DNA of 64,000 nt from Geodermatophilus sp. TF02-6 (GTDB taxonomy: Bacteria > Actinomycetota > Actinomycetes > Mycobacteriales > Geodermatophilaceae): assembly GCF_003319115.1 (NCBI RefSeq), contig NZ_QOHF01000001.1:1-64000 (forward strand), in the 5' to 3' direction. Position numbers and translations under genes: made by a program. This document shows positions 54,516 through 63,481 of this stretch, piece after piece. The notes below the pieces were generated by a model, which saw only the letters and a program-made list of their open reading frames with translations, was not told the DNA's origin and searched no databases. Numbering within the stretch: position 1 is the first letter of the stretch; each line of letters opens with the position of its first letter.

Positions 54516-55703
54516 GTGAGCGTGCCGAGCCCCGACTTCTACGCCCTGGACGAGCTCCTCGAACCGGAGGAGGTCGAGATCCGCGACCGGGTGCGCGCCT
54601 TCGGCGAGAAGGAGGTCACCCCCCGGATCAACGACTACTGGGAGCGCGCCGAGTTCCCCGTCGAGCTGGTACCCAGGATCGCCGAGCTCGGCATCGCCGG
54701 CGGCACCATCTCCGGCTACGGCTGCCCGGGGATGAGCAGCGTCTCGGCCGGGCTGGTCGCCGCGGAGCTCGCCCGCGCCGACGGCAGCGTCGGCACCTTC
54801 AACGGCGTCCACAGCTTCCTGGCCATGCAGTCGATCGCGCTGCTCGGCTCGGAGGAGCAGCGCCAGCGCTGGCTGCCGGCCATGGCCCGCATGGAGCGGA
54901 TCGGCGCCTTCGGGCTCACCGAGCCGCGGCACGGCTCCGACGCCGTCGCCCTCGAGACCTCCGCCCGCCGGGACGGCAACGCCTTCGTCCTCAACGGGCA
55001 GAAGAAGTGGATCGGCAACGGCACCATCGCCGACCACGTGGTCATCTGGGCCCGCGGGGAGGACGGCGCGGTCGGCGGCTACGTCGTCGACAAGGGGACG
55101 CCGGGCTACCAGGCCCGCGTCATGACCGGCAAGACCGCGCTGCGGGCGGTGTGGCAGGCCGAGATCACGCTGACCGACGTCCGGGTACCGGCGGAGGACA
55201 AGCTGGCCAACTGCCGCTCGTTCAAGGACGTCTCCACGGTCCTCGACCGCACCCGCTACACCGTCGCCTGGCGGGCGCTCGGGCTGGCCACCGCCTCCTA
55301 CGAGCTGGCGCTGGCGCACGCGCTGCGCCGCGAGCAGTTCGGCGCGCCCATCGCCGGCTACCAGCTGGTGCAGGACAAGCTGGCGCGGATGCTGGCCGAG
55401 ATCACCGCCATGCAGCTGATGTGCTGGCGGCTGTCGAAGCTGGCCGACGCCGGGCGGATGACCGCGGCGATGGCCTCGCTGGCGAAGATGAACCACGCCG
55501 CGAAGGCCCGGGCGATCGTCGCCGACGCCCGGGACATCCTCGGCGGCGACGGGATCCTGCTCGACTCCCACGTCGCCCGCCACCACGCCGACATGGAGGC
55601 GATCTTCACCTTCGAGGGCACCGACTCGGTGCAGGCGCTGATCATCGGCCGGGAGATCACCGGCCTGTCCGCGATCAGCGGCCGTCGGCCCGAGCGCCGC
55701 TGA
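54516..55703 (+). CDS. Acyl-CoA dehydrogenase, glutaryl-CoA dehydrogenase-like
   Basis: A 395-residue FAD enzyme. GYGCPGMSSVSAGLVAAELARAD (about 67-89) and FGLTEPRHGSDA (about 130) resemble glutaryl-CoA dehydrogenase. The flavin signatures are LNGQKKWIGNG and ARDILGGDGILLDSHVARHHADMEAIFTFEGTDSVQALI, the latter with the catalytic Glu of TFEGT (about 370) given here in two contexts. It oxidises an acyl-CoA, possibly glutaryl-CoA from lysine breakdown. No CoA-ligase or ETF gene is adjacent. Confidence 0.9.
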   Translation: MSVPSPDFYALDELLEPEEVEIRDRVRAFGEKEVTPRINDYWERAEFPVELVPRIAELGIAGGTISGYGCPGMSSVSAGLVAAELARADGSVGTFNGVHSFLAMQSIALLGSEEQRQRWLPAMARMERIGAFGLTEPRHGSDAVALETSARRDGNAFVLNGQKKWIGNGTIADHVVIWARGEDGAVGGYVVDKGTPGYQARVMTGKTALRAVWQAEITLTDVRVPAEDKLANCRSFKDVSTVLDRTRYTVAWRALGLATASYELALAHALRREQFGAPIAGYQLVQDKLARMLAEITAMQLMCWRLSKLADAGRMTAAMASLAKMNHAAKARAIVADARDILGGDGILLDSHVARHHADMEAIFTFEGTDSVQALIIGREITGLSAISGRRPERR

Positions 55704-55783
55704 CCCCGGGCCTGAGCGCCCCGCCGACCGGAGCGCCCTGCCCGCCGGAGCGCCCCGCCCGCCGGAGGACGCCACCGGAGGAT

Positions 55784-56137
55784 TCAGCGCACGGGGTGCA
55801 GCGAGCGGCCGGCGGCGGTCAGCTGCCGGCAGTCGCGGCACGTCGTCCGGCCGGCGCCGACCCGCTCCCAGTCCTGCGCCCCCTCCACCTGGACGATCAC
55901 GCCGCAGACCGCCAGCTCCACCTCGCCGTCGAGCTCGCCCGCCGGGCGGTGTGCCTCCACGGCGTGCCAGGGGCGGCTCTGCTCGACCGGTCGGCCCGGC
56001 GACCAGCGGCCCGGTCGGGCTGACCCCACGGCGTAGGACGGCACGAGCGGGGTGTGCCCGGCCGCGCGGAACGGAAACCGCCGGCACCGGCGGCCGGCCG
56101 GCTCGACCCGGTGCGACGTGGGCCTGCCGTGGGCCAC
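55784..56137 (-). CDS. Hypothetical protein with C-terminal CxxC, start uncertain
   Basis: The C-terminal 60 residues look like a real small domain: PWHAVEAHRPAGELDGEVEL, AVCGVIVQVEGAQDWERV, then TTCRDCRQLTAAG with CxxC. A Cys-containing strand plus CxxC suggests a zinc site. The N-terminal half (Arg/Pro-rich) may be non-coding. GTGs at 56137, 56044 and 56029 are all possible starts and none has a Shine-Dalgarno. Function unknown. Confidence 0.5.
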   Translation of the reverse strand: MAHGRPTSHRVEPAGRRCRRFPFRAAGHTPLVPSYAVGSARPGRWSPGRPVEQSRPWHAVEAHRPAGELDGEVELAVCGVIVQVEGAQDWERVGAGRTTCRDCRQLTAAGRSLHPVR

Positions 56138-56195
56138 CCGGTCCCCGCCCCTCCCGCGCTACCGTCGAGGGGCCGCGATCGGGAGGAGCGCACCG

Positions 56196-56504
56196 GTGGA
56201 ACCTGTCAGCCTGCTGGTCGGCGCGGCGCTGCTCGCGGTGGGCTTCCTGGGTGGCCGGCTCAGCCGCCGCCGGCCGGCCGCGCCGCCGGCACCGCCCGCG
56301 CCGCTGTGCGGGTGCGGCCACACGCTCAGCCAGCACGACACCGAGACCAACACCTGCTACGCGGAGCTGCGGCGCGACGTCCACGACAAGCGCGGCCGCT
56401 GGACCGGGCACCAGTGGGTGCCCTGCACCTGCCGGCAGTACGTGGGCCCCCGTCCGATCGATGAGGTGTTCATGCCCCGGCTGCTGCCGCCGTCCACCGA
56501 CTGA
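56196..56504 (+). CDS. Small membrane-anchored Cys-rich protein
   Basis: A 102-residue protein: one N-terminal helix (VSLLVGAALLAVGFLGGRLS, about 4-23), a Pro-rich linker, then CGCGHTLSQHDTETNTCYAE and WVPCTCRQYVG. Five cysteines and two His form a likely cytosolic metal site; CGCGHxxxxHDxxxxxC is seen in other small actinobacterial proteins. GTG with GGGAGGAG upstream. Convergent with the MarR gene, 3 bp between stops. Confidence 0.75.
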   Translation: MEPVSLLVGAALLAVGFLGGRLSRRRPAAPPAPPAPLCGCGHTLSQHDTETNTCYAELRRDVHDKRGRWTGHQWVPCTCRQYVGPRPIDEVFMPRLLPPSTD

Positions 56505-56507
56505 GGG

Positions 56508-56954
56508 TCAGTCCCCGGCCTCCAGGCCGGCCAGCGCCCGGACCAGCGCATCGACCCGCTCGGAGCCCAGCGTCGCCGCGAACGCGGCCTCGTGCGCGCG
56601 CACCAGCCCCTCCAGCCGGGTCAGGCGGGTCCGCCCGCGGGCCGACAGGTGCACCCGGACCCGCCGTCCGTCGGCCGGGTCGGGCAGGCGGTGGGCCTCG
56701 GCGGTGTCGACCAGGCCGTCGACCAGCCGGGTGAGGGTGGGCGGCGGCAGCGACAGCGCCGCCACCAGCTCGCCCATCGACCGGCCCGGCCCGGCGGCCA
56801 GGCAGCGCATCACCCGGTAGCTGTCGAGCGTGGCGCCGTCCTCGGCGAGCACCGCGGCCACGCCGCGGGCCACCCGCCGCTGGGTGACCGTGAGCAGTTC
56901 CACCAGGGAGGCGTCGGGGACCGCCGGCCGGTCCGCCTGCTGCTCGACCGCCAT
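56508..56954 (-). CDS. MarR-family transcriptional regulator
   Basis: A 148-residue winged-helix regulator. YRVMRCLAAGPGRSMGELVAALSLPPPTLTRLVDGLVDT (about 45-83) is the HTH and recognition helix; [19 protein letters not shown] is the wing. Dimerisation helices lie at both ends. It is divergent from the amide-binding gene, with 20 bp between starts, and is the obvious candidate regulator for the amide cluster. Confidence 0.9.
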   Translation of the reverse strand: MAVEQQADRPAVPDASLVELLTVTQRRVARGVAAVLAEDGATLDSYRVMRCLAAGPGRSMGELVAALSLPPPTLTRLVDGLVDTAEAHRLPDPADGRRVRVHLSARGRTRLTRLEGLVRAHEAAFAATLGSERVDALVRALAGLEAGD

Positions 56955-56974
56955 GGCCGCACCATACTCAGACG

Positions 56975-58012
56975 GTGCCCGAGCCGACCGTCGCGCTGGA
57001 CGCGTGGGCGGCCGCCCTGCTGCCCCGCCGTCCGGACGTCGTCCGCGTCGGGCTGGCCGTCCCGCTGTCCGGGCCGCTGGCGCTGACCGGCCCGTCGGCG
57101 CTGGACCTGGCCGGCCTCGCCGCGGACGAGGCCAACGCCGACGGCGGGGTGCTCGGCCGGGCCGTCGAGCTGGTGACCGTCGACTCCGGCCGGCCGCCGT
57201 CGACGGTCGCCGCCGAGGCGGCCGCGCTGCACGGGGCCGGCGCGATCGACATCCTCGTCGGTTTCCACACCAGCGACGTGCACCGCGCGGTGGAGGCCGC
57301 CCTCGGCGGGCGGCTGCGCTACGTCTTCACCCCGCCGCACGAGGGGGGTCGGCGCCGGCCGGGCGTGCTGCGGATCGGCTCGTCGCCCCGGGACCAGCAC
57401 GCCGCCGCGCTGGCCTGGTTGGTCCGTCGCCGCCGGGCCCGGCGCTGGGCGCTGCTCGGCAACGACTACGTGTGGCCGCAGGCGGTGCACCGGGCGGCGG
57501 CGGAGGTGCTGCGCAGGCTGGGTGCCGACGTCGTCGGCGAGCTGCTCGTGCCCCTCGGCGTCGACGACCCGGGGGCGATGCTCGACCTGGTCCGCCGCAC
57601 CCGCGCCGACGCCGTCCTGCTCAGCCTGGTGGGACGGGACCTGGTGACGGTCAACCGCGAGTTCGCCCGGGCCGGGCTCGACCGCCGCGTGGTGCGGCTG
57701 TCCGGGGCGCTGGAGGAGAACGGGCTCTACGCGGTCGGCGGCGACTCCACCGGCGAGCTGTTCGCCTGCATGCCCTCGTTCGCCGCGACCGACGGCGCCA
57801 CGGACGAGGGCCAACTGGCCCTGCAGGAGCGGCACGCACGGCGGGCCGGACCCTCCGCACCGGTCGTGTGCGCCTACGCCCGCGGGGTCTACGACGGCGT
57901 CCGGCTCGCCGTCTCCCTGGCCGGAGGAGGCGTCCCGCCGCGGCCGACCTCTCCCCTGCCGCGGCTGGCCCGGGCCGACGGGCTCGCCTTCCGCGAGGTG
58001 TCCACCCCCTGA
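56975..58012 (+). CDS. Type-1 periplasmic-binding-fold amide sensor (AmiC/FmdD-like), no signal peptide
   Basis: A 345-residue bilobal ligand-binding protein: VVRVGLAVPLSGPLALTGPSALDLAGLAADEANADGG type start (given here as its first strand and helix), VDSGRPPSTVAAEAAAL, ILVGFHTSDVHRAVEAAL and LLGNDYVWPQAVHRAAAEVL. This matches the amide/urea-binding AmiC-FmdD group. It begins directly with the domain and has no signal sequence, so it should be cytosolic. It could sense short amides for regulation. The permease and formamidase genes follow. Confidence 0.85.
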   Translation: MPEPTVALDAWAAALLPRRPDVVRVGLAVPLSGPLALTGPSALDLAGLAADEANADGGVLGRAVELVTVDSGRPPSTVAAEAAALHGAGAIDILVGFHTSDVHRAVEAALGGRLRYVFTPPHEGGRRRPGVLRIGSSPRDQHAAALAWLVRRRRARRWALLGNDYVWPQAVHRAAAEVLRRLGADVVGELLVPLGVDDPGAMLDLVRRTRADAVLLSLVGRDLVTVNREFARAGLDRRVVRLSGALEENGLYAVGGDSTGELFACMPSFAATDGATDEGQLALQERHARRAGPSAPVVCAYARGVYDGVRLAVSLAGGGVPPRPTSPLPRLARADGLAFREVSTP

Positions 58013-58019
58013 CGCACAC

Positions 58020-58039
58020 TTGCTTCCACCTGGAAGCAA
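58020..58039. promoter_or_regulatory. 20-bp palindromic operator before the permease-formamidase genes
   Basis: TTGCTTCCA (58020-58028), CC, TGGAAGCAA (58031-58039): perfect 9-bp half-sites. It lies 52 bp before the permease GTG in an 80-bp gap. The form fits a dimeric MarR- or GntR-type repressor; the MarR gene at 56508 is the nearest candidate. Confidence 0.6.
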
Positions 58040-58091
58040 ACCCGGCCTACTCTCATCCCGCCCGGCCCCGAGCCGGAGGAGAGGAGGAGCC

Positions 58092-59552
58092 GTGAGCGAC
58101 CCCCGCACCACCCCGTCCCGGGCCGGCGACCCCGCCGGCCCGCTCCCGGGCGCCGCCCCGGGGCCGGTCCCCGCGACCGGCGACCCCGGCGTCGAGGCCT
58201 TCGGCTACCGCCAGGAGCTCAAGCGCTCGCTGACCTTCACCGACCTGCTGGTCTACGGCCTGATCTTCATGGTGCCGATCGCGCCGTTCGGCATCTTCGG
58301 CAGCGTCTTCCAGGCCTCCGGCGGGATGATCGCGCTGGCCTACGCCATCGGCGGGCTGGCCATGGCGTTCACCGCGGCGTCCTACTCGCAGATGTCGCGG
58401 GCCTTCCCGATGGCCGGCTCGGTCTACACCTACGCCGGGCGCGGCATCGCCCAGCCGGTCGGGTTCATCGCCGGCTGGATGATCCTGCTCGACTACGTGC
58501 TCGTCCCCGGTCTGCTCTACCTCATCGCCGCGGTGGCGATGAACTCGATCTGGGCCTCGGTGCCGGTCTGGGTGTGGCTGGTCGGCTTCGTCGTCCTCAA
58601 CACCGTCGTCAACTACTTCGGCATCGAGTTCACCGCACGCGTGAACAAGGTCATGCTGGTCGCCGAGCTGGTCGTGCTGGCGGTCTTCCTCGTCATCGGC
58701 GTCGTCGCGCTGGCCTCCGGCGAGGGGCGCGGGTTCGACCTCTCGCCGGTCTACGACAGCGACACCTTCTCGCTGGGGCTGGTGTTCGGCGCGGTGTCGA
58801 TCGCGGTCCTGAGCTTCCTCGGCTTCGACGGCATCTCCACGCTGGCCGAGGAGAACCGCGACTCCGCCCGCTCGATCGGCAGGGCGATGATCGCCGCGCT
58901 CGCCCTGGCCGGGGCGCTGTTCATCGTCCAGACCTGGGTCGCCGCCCTGCTCGTGCCCGACCCCGACACCCTCATCAGCCAGGGCGACGCCGCGGGGACG
59001 GCGTTCTACGACGCGGCCGAGGTCGCCGGCGGGCCGTGGCTGGCGACGCTGACCGCGGTCGCCACGGCGATCGCGTGGGGCTTCGCCAACTCGCTGGTCG
59101 CCCAGGCGGCGACGTCCCGGCTGCTGTTCGCGATGGCCCGCGACCGGCAGCTGCCCGGCTTCCTGCGCAAGGTGCACCCGACCCGGCGGGTGCCGGTGAA
59201 CGCCACCCTGCTGGTCGCCGTGGTCTCCCTCGTCCTCGGGCTCTACACGGCCAGCCGGGAGGACGGCATCTCGCTGCTGTCCACGCTGGTCAACTTCGGC
59301 GCCCTGTCGGCGTTCCTGCTGCTGCACGTCTCGGTGGTCGTGCACTACGTGGTCCGGCAGAAGAGCCGGAACTGGTGGCTGCACCTGGCGGTGCCGGTGA
59401 TCGGGTTCGCGATCCTGGTCTTCGTGGTGGTCAACGCCCAGGTGGCGGCGCAGCGGCTGGGGTTCGTGTGGTTCGCCGTCGGCGTCGCCCTGCTGCTCTT
59501 CCTGGTGGCCACCGGCCGCCGGCCCGAGATCCGCGCGGAGGAGACCCTGTGA
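58092..59552 (+). CDS. APC-family amino acid/amide permease
   Basis: A 486-residue transporter with 12 TM helices. TM1 region FTDLLVYGLIFMVPIAPFGIFG (about 48-69) has the unwound-helix pattern. Then come AFTAASYSQMSRAFPMAGSVYTYAGR (the conserved APC motif, about 95-120) and SFLGFDGISTLAEENRDSARSIGRAM (about 240-265). The substrate is unknown; context suggests a short amide or amino acid. GTG with GAGGAGGAG. Its stop overlaps the formamidase start as GTGA. Confidence 0.9.
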   Translation: MSDPRTTPSRAGDPAGPLPGAAPGPVPATGDPGVEAFGYRQELKRSLTFTDLLVYGLIFMVPIAPFGIFGSVFQASGGMIALAYAIGGLAMAFTAASYSQMSRAFPMAGSVYTYAGRGIAQPVGFIAGWMILLDYVLVPGLLYLIAAVAMNSIWASVPVWVWLVGFVVLNTVVNYFGIEFTARVNKVMLVAELVVLAVFLVIGVVALASGEGRGFDLSPVYDSDTFSLGLVFGAVSIAVLSFLGFDGISTLAEENRDSARSIGRAMIAALALAGALFIVQTWVAALLVPDPDTLISQGDAAGTAFYDAAEVAGGPWLATLTAVATAIAWGFANSLVAQAATSRLLFAMARDRQLPGFLRKVHPTRRVPVNATLLVAVVSLVLGLYTASREDGISLLSTLVNFGALSAFLLLHVSVVVHYVVRQKSRNWWLHLAVPVIGFAILVFVVVNAQVAAQRLGFVWFAVGVALLLFLVATGRRPEIRAEETL

Positions 59553-60571
59553 CGACGTCCCTGGAGGTCGTGACCGTCGAGCCGACGGCCGACCAGCTGC
59601 GCTACAGCTTCGGCGGCGCCGAGCCGCTGGTCACCGTGGCGCCGGGCACCGTGGTCGAGCTGACCACGGAGGACTGCTTCGGCGGCCGGGTGCGCGGCGT
59701 CGACGACCTGCCGAGCCGGGTCTGCCAGTTCCCGTACCTCAACCCGGTCACCGGGCCGATCGCGGTCGAGGGCGCCGAGCCCGGCGACACCCTCGCCGTG
59801 CACCTGGTGGCGATCGCGCCGGTGCGCGACTGGGCGGTGTCGACGACGTTCCCCCACTTCGGGGCGCTGACCGCCACCCACTCGACGGCGATGTTGCACG
59901 AGGCGCTCGAGGAGCTGGTCTGGCTCTACGAGGTCGACCGCGAGCGGAGCACCTGCCGGTTCCGTCCCCGCCGCGGCGGCCCCGAGGTCGAGCTCCCGCT
60001 GGACCCGATGCACGGCACGATCGGCGTCGCGCCGGCCGGCGGCGAGGTCTTCGCCAGCATCACCCCCGGCGCGCACGGCGGGAACATGGACACCCCCGAG
60101 GTGCGCGCGGGTGTCACGGCGTACTTCGGGGTCAACGTGCCCGGCGGGCTGCTGTCGCTCGGCGACGGGCACTGCCGGCAGGGCGAGGGCGAGGTCTGCG
60201 GCACCGCCGTCGAGGCGGCCATGCGCACGGTCGTCGTCCTCGACCTGGTGAAGGAGGACGCCCCCGCGTGGCCGCGGCTGGAGACCGACGAGTTCCTCGT
60301 GTCCACCGGGTCGGTCCGGCCCCTGGAGGACGCCTTCCGGATCAGCCAGCACGACCTGGTGACCTGGGCCGCGCAGCTGACCGGCTGGGACCTCCTCGAC
60401 GCCTACCAGCTGGTCAGCCAGGCCGGTCTGGCGCCGGCCGGCAACGTCGTGGACACCAACTACACGATGGTCGCCAAGCTGGCCAAGCGGTACCTCGGTG
60501 GCGCCGTCGCGGTCGACGGCGTCCACGACCGGCTGCGGGCCACCGCCGCCGCCTACCTCGCCCGGCGCTGA
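59549..60571 (+). CDS. Acetamidase/formamidase family protein
   Basis: A 340-residue amidase of the FmdA/AmdA family, releasing ammonia from formamide, acetamide or similar. Motifs: VVELTTEDCFGGRVRG (about 31-46), NPVTGPIAVEGAEPGDTLAVHL (about 65-86), HGGNMDTPEVRAG (about 174-186) and SLGDGHCRQGEGEVCGTAVE (about 200-219) with the family's acidic/His residues. GTG start overlapping the permease stop, so import and hydrolysis are coupled in translation. Confidence 0.93.
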   Translation: MTTSLEVVTVEPTADQLRYSFGGAEPLVTVAPGTVVELTTEDCFGGRVRGVDDLPSRVCQFPYLNPVTGPIAVEGAEPGDTLAVHLVAIAPVRDWAVSTTFPHFGALTATHSTAMLHEALEELVWLYEVDRERSTCRFRPRRGGPEVELPLDPMHGTIGVAPAGGEVFASITPGAHGGNMDTPEVRAGVTAYFGVNVPGGLLSLGDGHCRQGEGEVCGTAVEAAMRTVVVLDLVKEDAPAWPRLETDEFLVSTGSVRPLEDAFRISQHDLVTWAAQLTGWDLLDAYQLVSQAGLAPAGNVVDTNYTMVAKLAKRYLGGAVAVDGVHDRLRATAAAYLARR

Positions 60572-60641
60572 CGACCTGCGGGGAGCCCGGCCGGGCTGCC
60601 CGCAGGTGGCGCCGCGACGACGTCCGGGCGACATTGCTGGC

Positions 60642-61424
60642 ATGGCCCGTCCGAATCCGTCGTCCGCCCGACGCCGGCGGCTGCTCGCCGCCACCGAGCC
60701 GGCCCGCGCGGTGGCCAGCGCCGGTGCGCTCGCCGCCGCCCTGCCGCTGCTGCGGCTGGCCCCGCGCGGCGAGCCGCACCCGGTGCTGGTGCTGCCCGGC
60801 CTGCTGGCCTCGGACGCCTCGACGACGACGCTGCGCCGCTGGCTGCGCGGGCTCGGTTACCCGGTCGTCGGCTGGGAGCTGGGCCGCAACCGCGGTCCGA
60901 CGCCGCAGGTCGTCGGGGCGCTGCCGGGCCTGGTCGAGCGGCTGGCCGACCAGCACGGGACGCCGGTGAGCGTCGTCGGGCAGAGCCTGGGGGGCATCTT
61001 CGCCCGCCGGCTGGCGCTGCGCGTGCCGCAGCAGGTCCGCCAGGTGGTCACCCTGGGCTCGCCGTTCCGGCTCGTGGACCGGCCGGACGACAGCCCGGGC
61101 GCGCGGGTGTACCGGCGCTACCGCCCCCTGCACGGCGGCACGCGGATCTCCTCGGCACGGGGTGAGGGCGCCCGGCCGCTGCCGGTGCCGAGCACCTCGG
61201 TCTACTCGCGGTGGGACGGCGTCGTCGACTGGCGGGCCTGCCTGCAGGAGCAGGGTCCGCGCAGCGAGAACGTCGAGGTCCACGCCAGCCACCTGGGCAT
61301 GGGCCACGACCCCGCCGTCCTGTGGGTGGTGGCCGACCGGCTGGCGCAGACCCGGGAGGGGTGGCGGCCGTTCACCGCGCCGACCCGCTGGGGCCTCGGC
61401 CGGCTGTTCCCGCGCAGCGGCTGA
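60642..61424 (+). CDS. Alpha/beta-hydrolase, lipase-like
   Basis: A 260-residue hydrolase. VLVLPGLLASDASTTTLRRWL (about 47-67) is the oxyanion region. The nucleophile elbow is VVGQSLGGIFAR (GQSLG, about 110), the acid is probably the Asp of VYSRWDGVVDW (about 190) and the His is in ASHLGMGHD (about 220). This resembles short-chain esterases/triacylglycerol lipases of the ybfF/EstA kind. A hydrophobic N-terminal segment (about 22-38) may be a signal anchor. ATG 60642. Confidence 0.85.
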   Translation: MARPNPSSARRRRLLAATEPARAVASAGALAAALPLLRLAPRGEPHPVLVLPGLLASDASTTTLRRWLRGLGYPVVGWELGRNRGPTPQVVGALPGLVERLADQHGTPVSVVGQSLGGIFARRLALRVPQQVRQVVTLGSPFRLVDRPDDSPGARVYRRYRPLHGGTRISSARGEGARPLPVPSTSVYSRWDGVVDWRACLQEQGPRSENVEVHASHLGMGHDPAVLWVVADRLAQTREGWRPFTAPTRWGLGRLFPRSG

Positions 61425-61549
61425 TCCCGCGGTCGTACGACCGCCGGAGGACGCGGCCGGCGAGGATCAGCCCCGGAGTCGACGCGTCGGGCACGGGGAC
61501 CGGCCCACGATCGGGACGTGACCGTGACCCTCTCCGCCCGGGCCTCCGG

Positions 61550-62239
61550 ATGACCTACGGCGGCGGCCCGACCGCCACGCACGCCCTGGCGGGGGTCGAC
61601 CTCGACCTGGGCGTCGAGGCGCTGGCCGTCATGGGCCCGTCCGGATCGGGCAAGACGACCCTGCTGCACTGCCTGGCCGGGATCGTCCCCCCGACGTCGG
61701 GCTCGGTCACCTGGCGGGGCCGAGACCTCACGGGGCTCTCCGACGCCCGCCGCACCGTGCTGCGCCGCTCCGACTTCGGCTTCGTCTTCCAGTCCGGCCA
61801 GCTGTTGCCCGAGCTGCCGGCCGTGGAGAACGTCGCCCTGCCGCTGATGCTCGCCGGCGTGGACCGGCGGACGGCGACCGCGCGGGCCGCTGGATGGCTG
61901 GACCACCTCGGTCTGGGCGGCCTGGAGCAGCGCCGGCCCGGCGAGCTGTCCGGCGGGCAGGGCCAGCGGGTGGCCATCGCTCGCGCGCTGGTCGCGACAC
62001 CCGGCGTGGTCTTCGCCGACGAACCCACCGGTGCCCTGGACGCCGCGACCAGCGCCGAGGTCATGGGCGTGCTGGTCGGCGCCACCTGGACAGCGGGTGC
62101 GGCGCTGGTCGTGGTGACCCACGACGAGGACGTGGCCCGCTGGTGCGGGCGGGTCCTCACCATGGGCGACGGCCGGCTGGTCGCCGAACGCTCCTACCGT
62201 CCGGCGTCCGCCGCGTTCCCGGGCGGCGGTGCCCGGTGA
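61550..62239 (+). CDS. ABC transporter ATP-binding protein (MacB/LolD-like)
   Basis: A 229-residue ATPase. Walker A GPSGSGKTT (about 34-42), Q-loop VFQSGQLLPELP, signature LSGGQGQRVAIARAL (about 139-153), Walker B VVFADEPTGALDA and H-loop VVVTHD. ATG 61550 gives a functional but short N-terminus. A GTG at 61518 (VTVTLSARA...) encodes a typical family start but reaches a TGA; one missing G in the run near 61540 would join it to this frame. The permease overlaps its stop as GTGA. Confidence 0.92.
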   Translation: MTYGGGPTATHALAGVDLDLGVEALAVMGPSGSGKTTLLHCLAGIVPPTSGSVTWRGRDLTGLSDARRTVLRRSDFGFVFQSGQLLPELPAVENVALPLMLAGVDRRTATARAAGWLDHLGLGGLEQRRPGELSGGQGQRVAIARALVATPGVVFADEPTGALDAATSAEVMGVLVGATWTAGAALVVVTHDEDVARWCGRVLTMGDGRLVAERSYRPASAAFPGGGAR

Positions 62240-63324
62240 CCGCGGCGCTGCGGCTGTGGTGGCTGTTCGCCCGCCGGCAGGGGCCCGACCGGCTGACCAC
62301 CGGTCTGGCCGTTCTCGCCTTCACCGTGGCGACCTGGGTGCTGCTGACCGTCCTGGGCGGGGTCCGGGCCTTCCTCCTGCGCAGCGACGCCGCGGGCAGC
62401 GAGGACGGCGGGGTCTACGCGGTGCTCGCCGTGACCGCCGCGGCCTTGGTCCTCGTGCCGGTGGTGACCCTGGGTGGCGCGGCGGCCCGGTTGGCGGTGG
62501 CCCGGCGCCACGCCCGCCTGGCCGCCCTGCGGCTGACCGGCGCGACCACCGGCCAGGTGGCGAGCCTGGCGGTGGCCGACGCACTGGCCCAGGCGGTCGC
62601 CGGAGCCCTCGCCGGAGCGGCTCTGTACGGCGCGACCCTGCCGCTCGTCGCCCTGCTGCACTTCCAGGGCAGGGCCTTCGGCGTCTCGGAGCTGTGGCTG
62701 GGGGCGCAGGGGCTGGCGGCGCTCCCGGCGGGCCCGCTGGTGGCCCTGGTCTCGGTGCTCGGCCGACGCGTCGTCCGCGCCGCGCGCACCGTGCCGACCC
62801 TGCTGGCCGGCCGGCGCATGCTCGCCGACCCCAAGAGCGTGTGGCGCAGCGTCGGCGGGGTGGCGCTGGTCGCCTTCGTCGCCGGTGTGCTCTGCGTCAG
62901 CCCGGGGATGGCCGCGGCCGGGGAGGGAGCGGGGCAGCTGGGCACCGACATCGCCACCGGGACGACGGTCACCCTGGTGATCGCCTCGCTGCTCGCGGCC
63001 GTCTCCACCGGGGTGACCCAGGCCGCGCGGGTGCTCGACCAGGCCGCCGAGTACCGCAGCCTCCACCTGGCCGGTACCGAGGTGGGCGTGCTGCATGCCG
63101 CCCGCCTGCGCGAGACGTGGATCCCGCTCGGAGCCTGCGTCGGCGGGGCCTCGCTGGCCGCGCTGCTGCTCATCACCCTGTTCGTCCAGGTCCTGCTGCG
63201 GGCGCCGTCCGGGACGGTGCTCTTCCTCGGCTCGGTGGGCGCGGGGTGCTCCCTGGTGGTGGGTGGGACCGTGGCCAGCCGGCGGCTGGTGGACCAGGCG
63301 GCGCGGTCGCCCGGGGCTGTCTGA
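62236..63324 (+). CDS. ABC transporter permease, FtsX-like
   Basis: A 362-residue membrane protein with about eight helices in two FtsX-type blocks, the first with ARLAALRLTGATTGQVASLAVADALAQAV (about 88-116) and the second with SLHLAGTEVGVLHAARLRETWIPLGACVGG (about 275-304). Helices surround a central basic linker (VLGRRVVRAARTVPTLLAGRRML). With the preceding ATPase it forms an exporter for a peptide or hydrophobic compound. There is only one permease with both halves, as in antibiotic exporters. Confidence 0.87.
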   Translation: MTAALRLWWLFARRQGPDRLTTGLAVLAFTVATWVLLTVLGGVRAFLLRSDAAGSEDGGVYAVLAVTAAALVLVPVVTLGGAAARLAVARRHARLAALRLTGATTGQVASLAVADALAQAVAGALAGAALYGATLPLVALLHFQGRAFGVSELWLGAQGLAALPAGPLVALVSVLGRRVVRAARTVPTLLAGRRMLADPKSVWRSVGGVALVAFVAGVLCVSPGMAAAGEGAGQLGTDIATGTTVTLVIASLLAAVSTGVTQAARVLDQAAEYRSLHLAGTEVGVLHAARLRETWIPLGACVGGASLAALLLITLFVQVLLRAPSGTVLFLGSVGAGCSLVVGGTVASRRLVDQAARSPGAV

Positions 63325-63481
63325 CGTCGCCGGTCCGGGCCCGGGCGGCGGCACCGGCCGGGTCGACGGCGATCCACCGGTGAGCCGGCGACCGGCGGCC
63401 CTCGCCCGGCTCCGCTCCTCCGAGACGGCCTCGTCGACGCCGTGGCCGCCGCCTGCCGGTGACGCCGTGGGCCTGCGAGGC

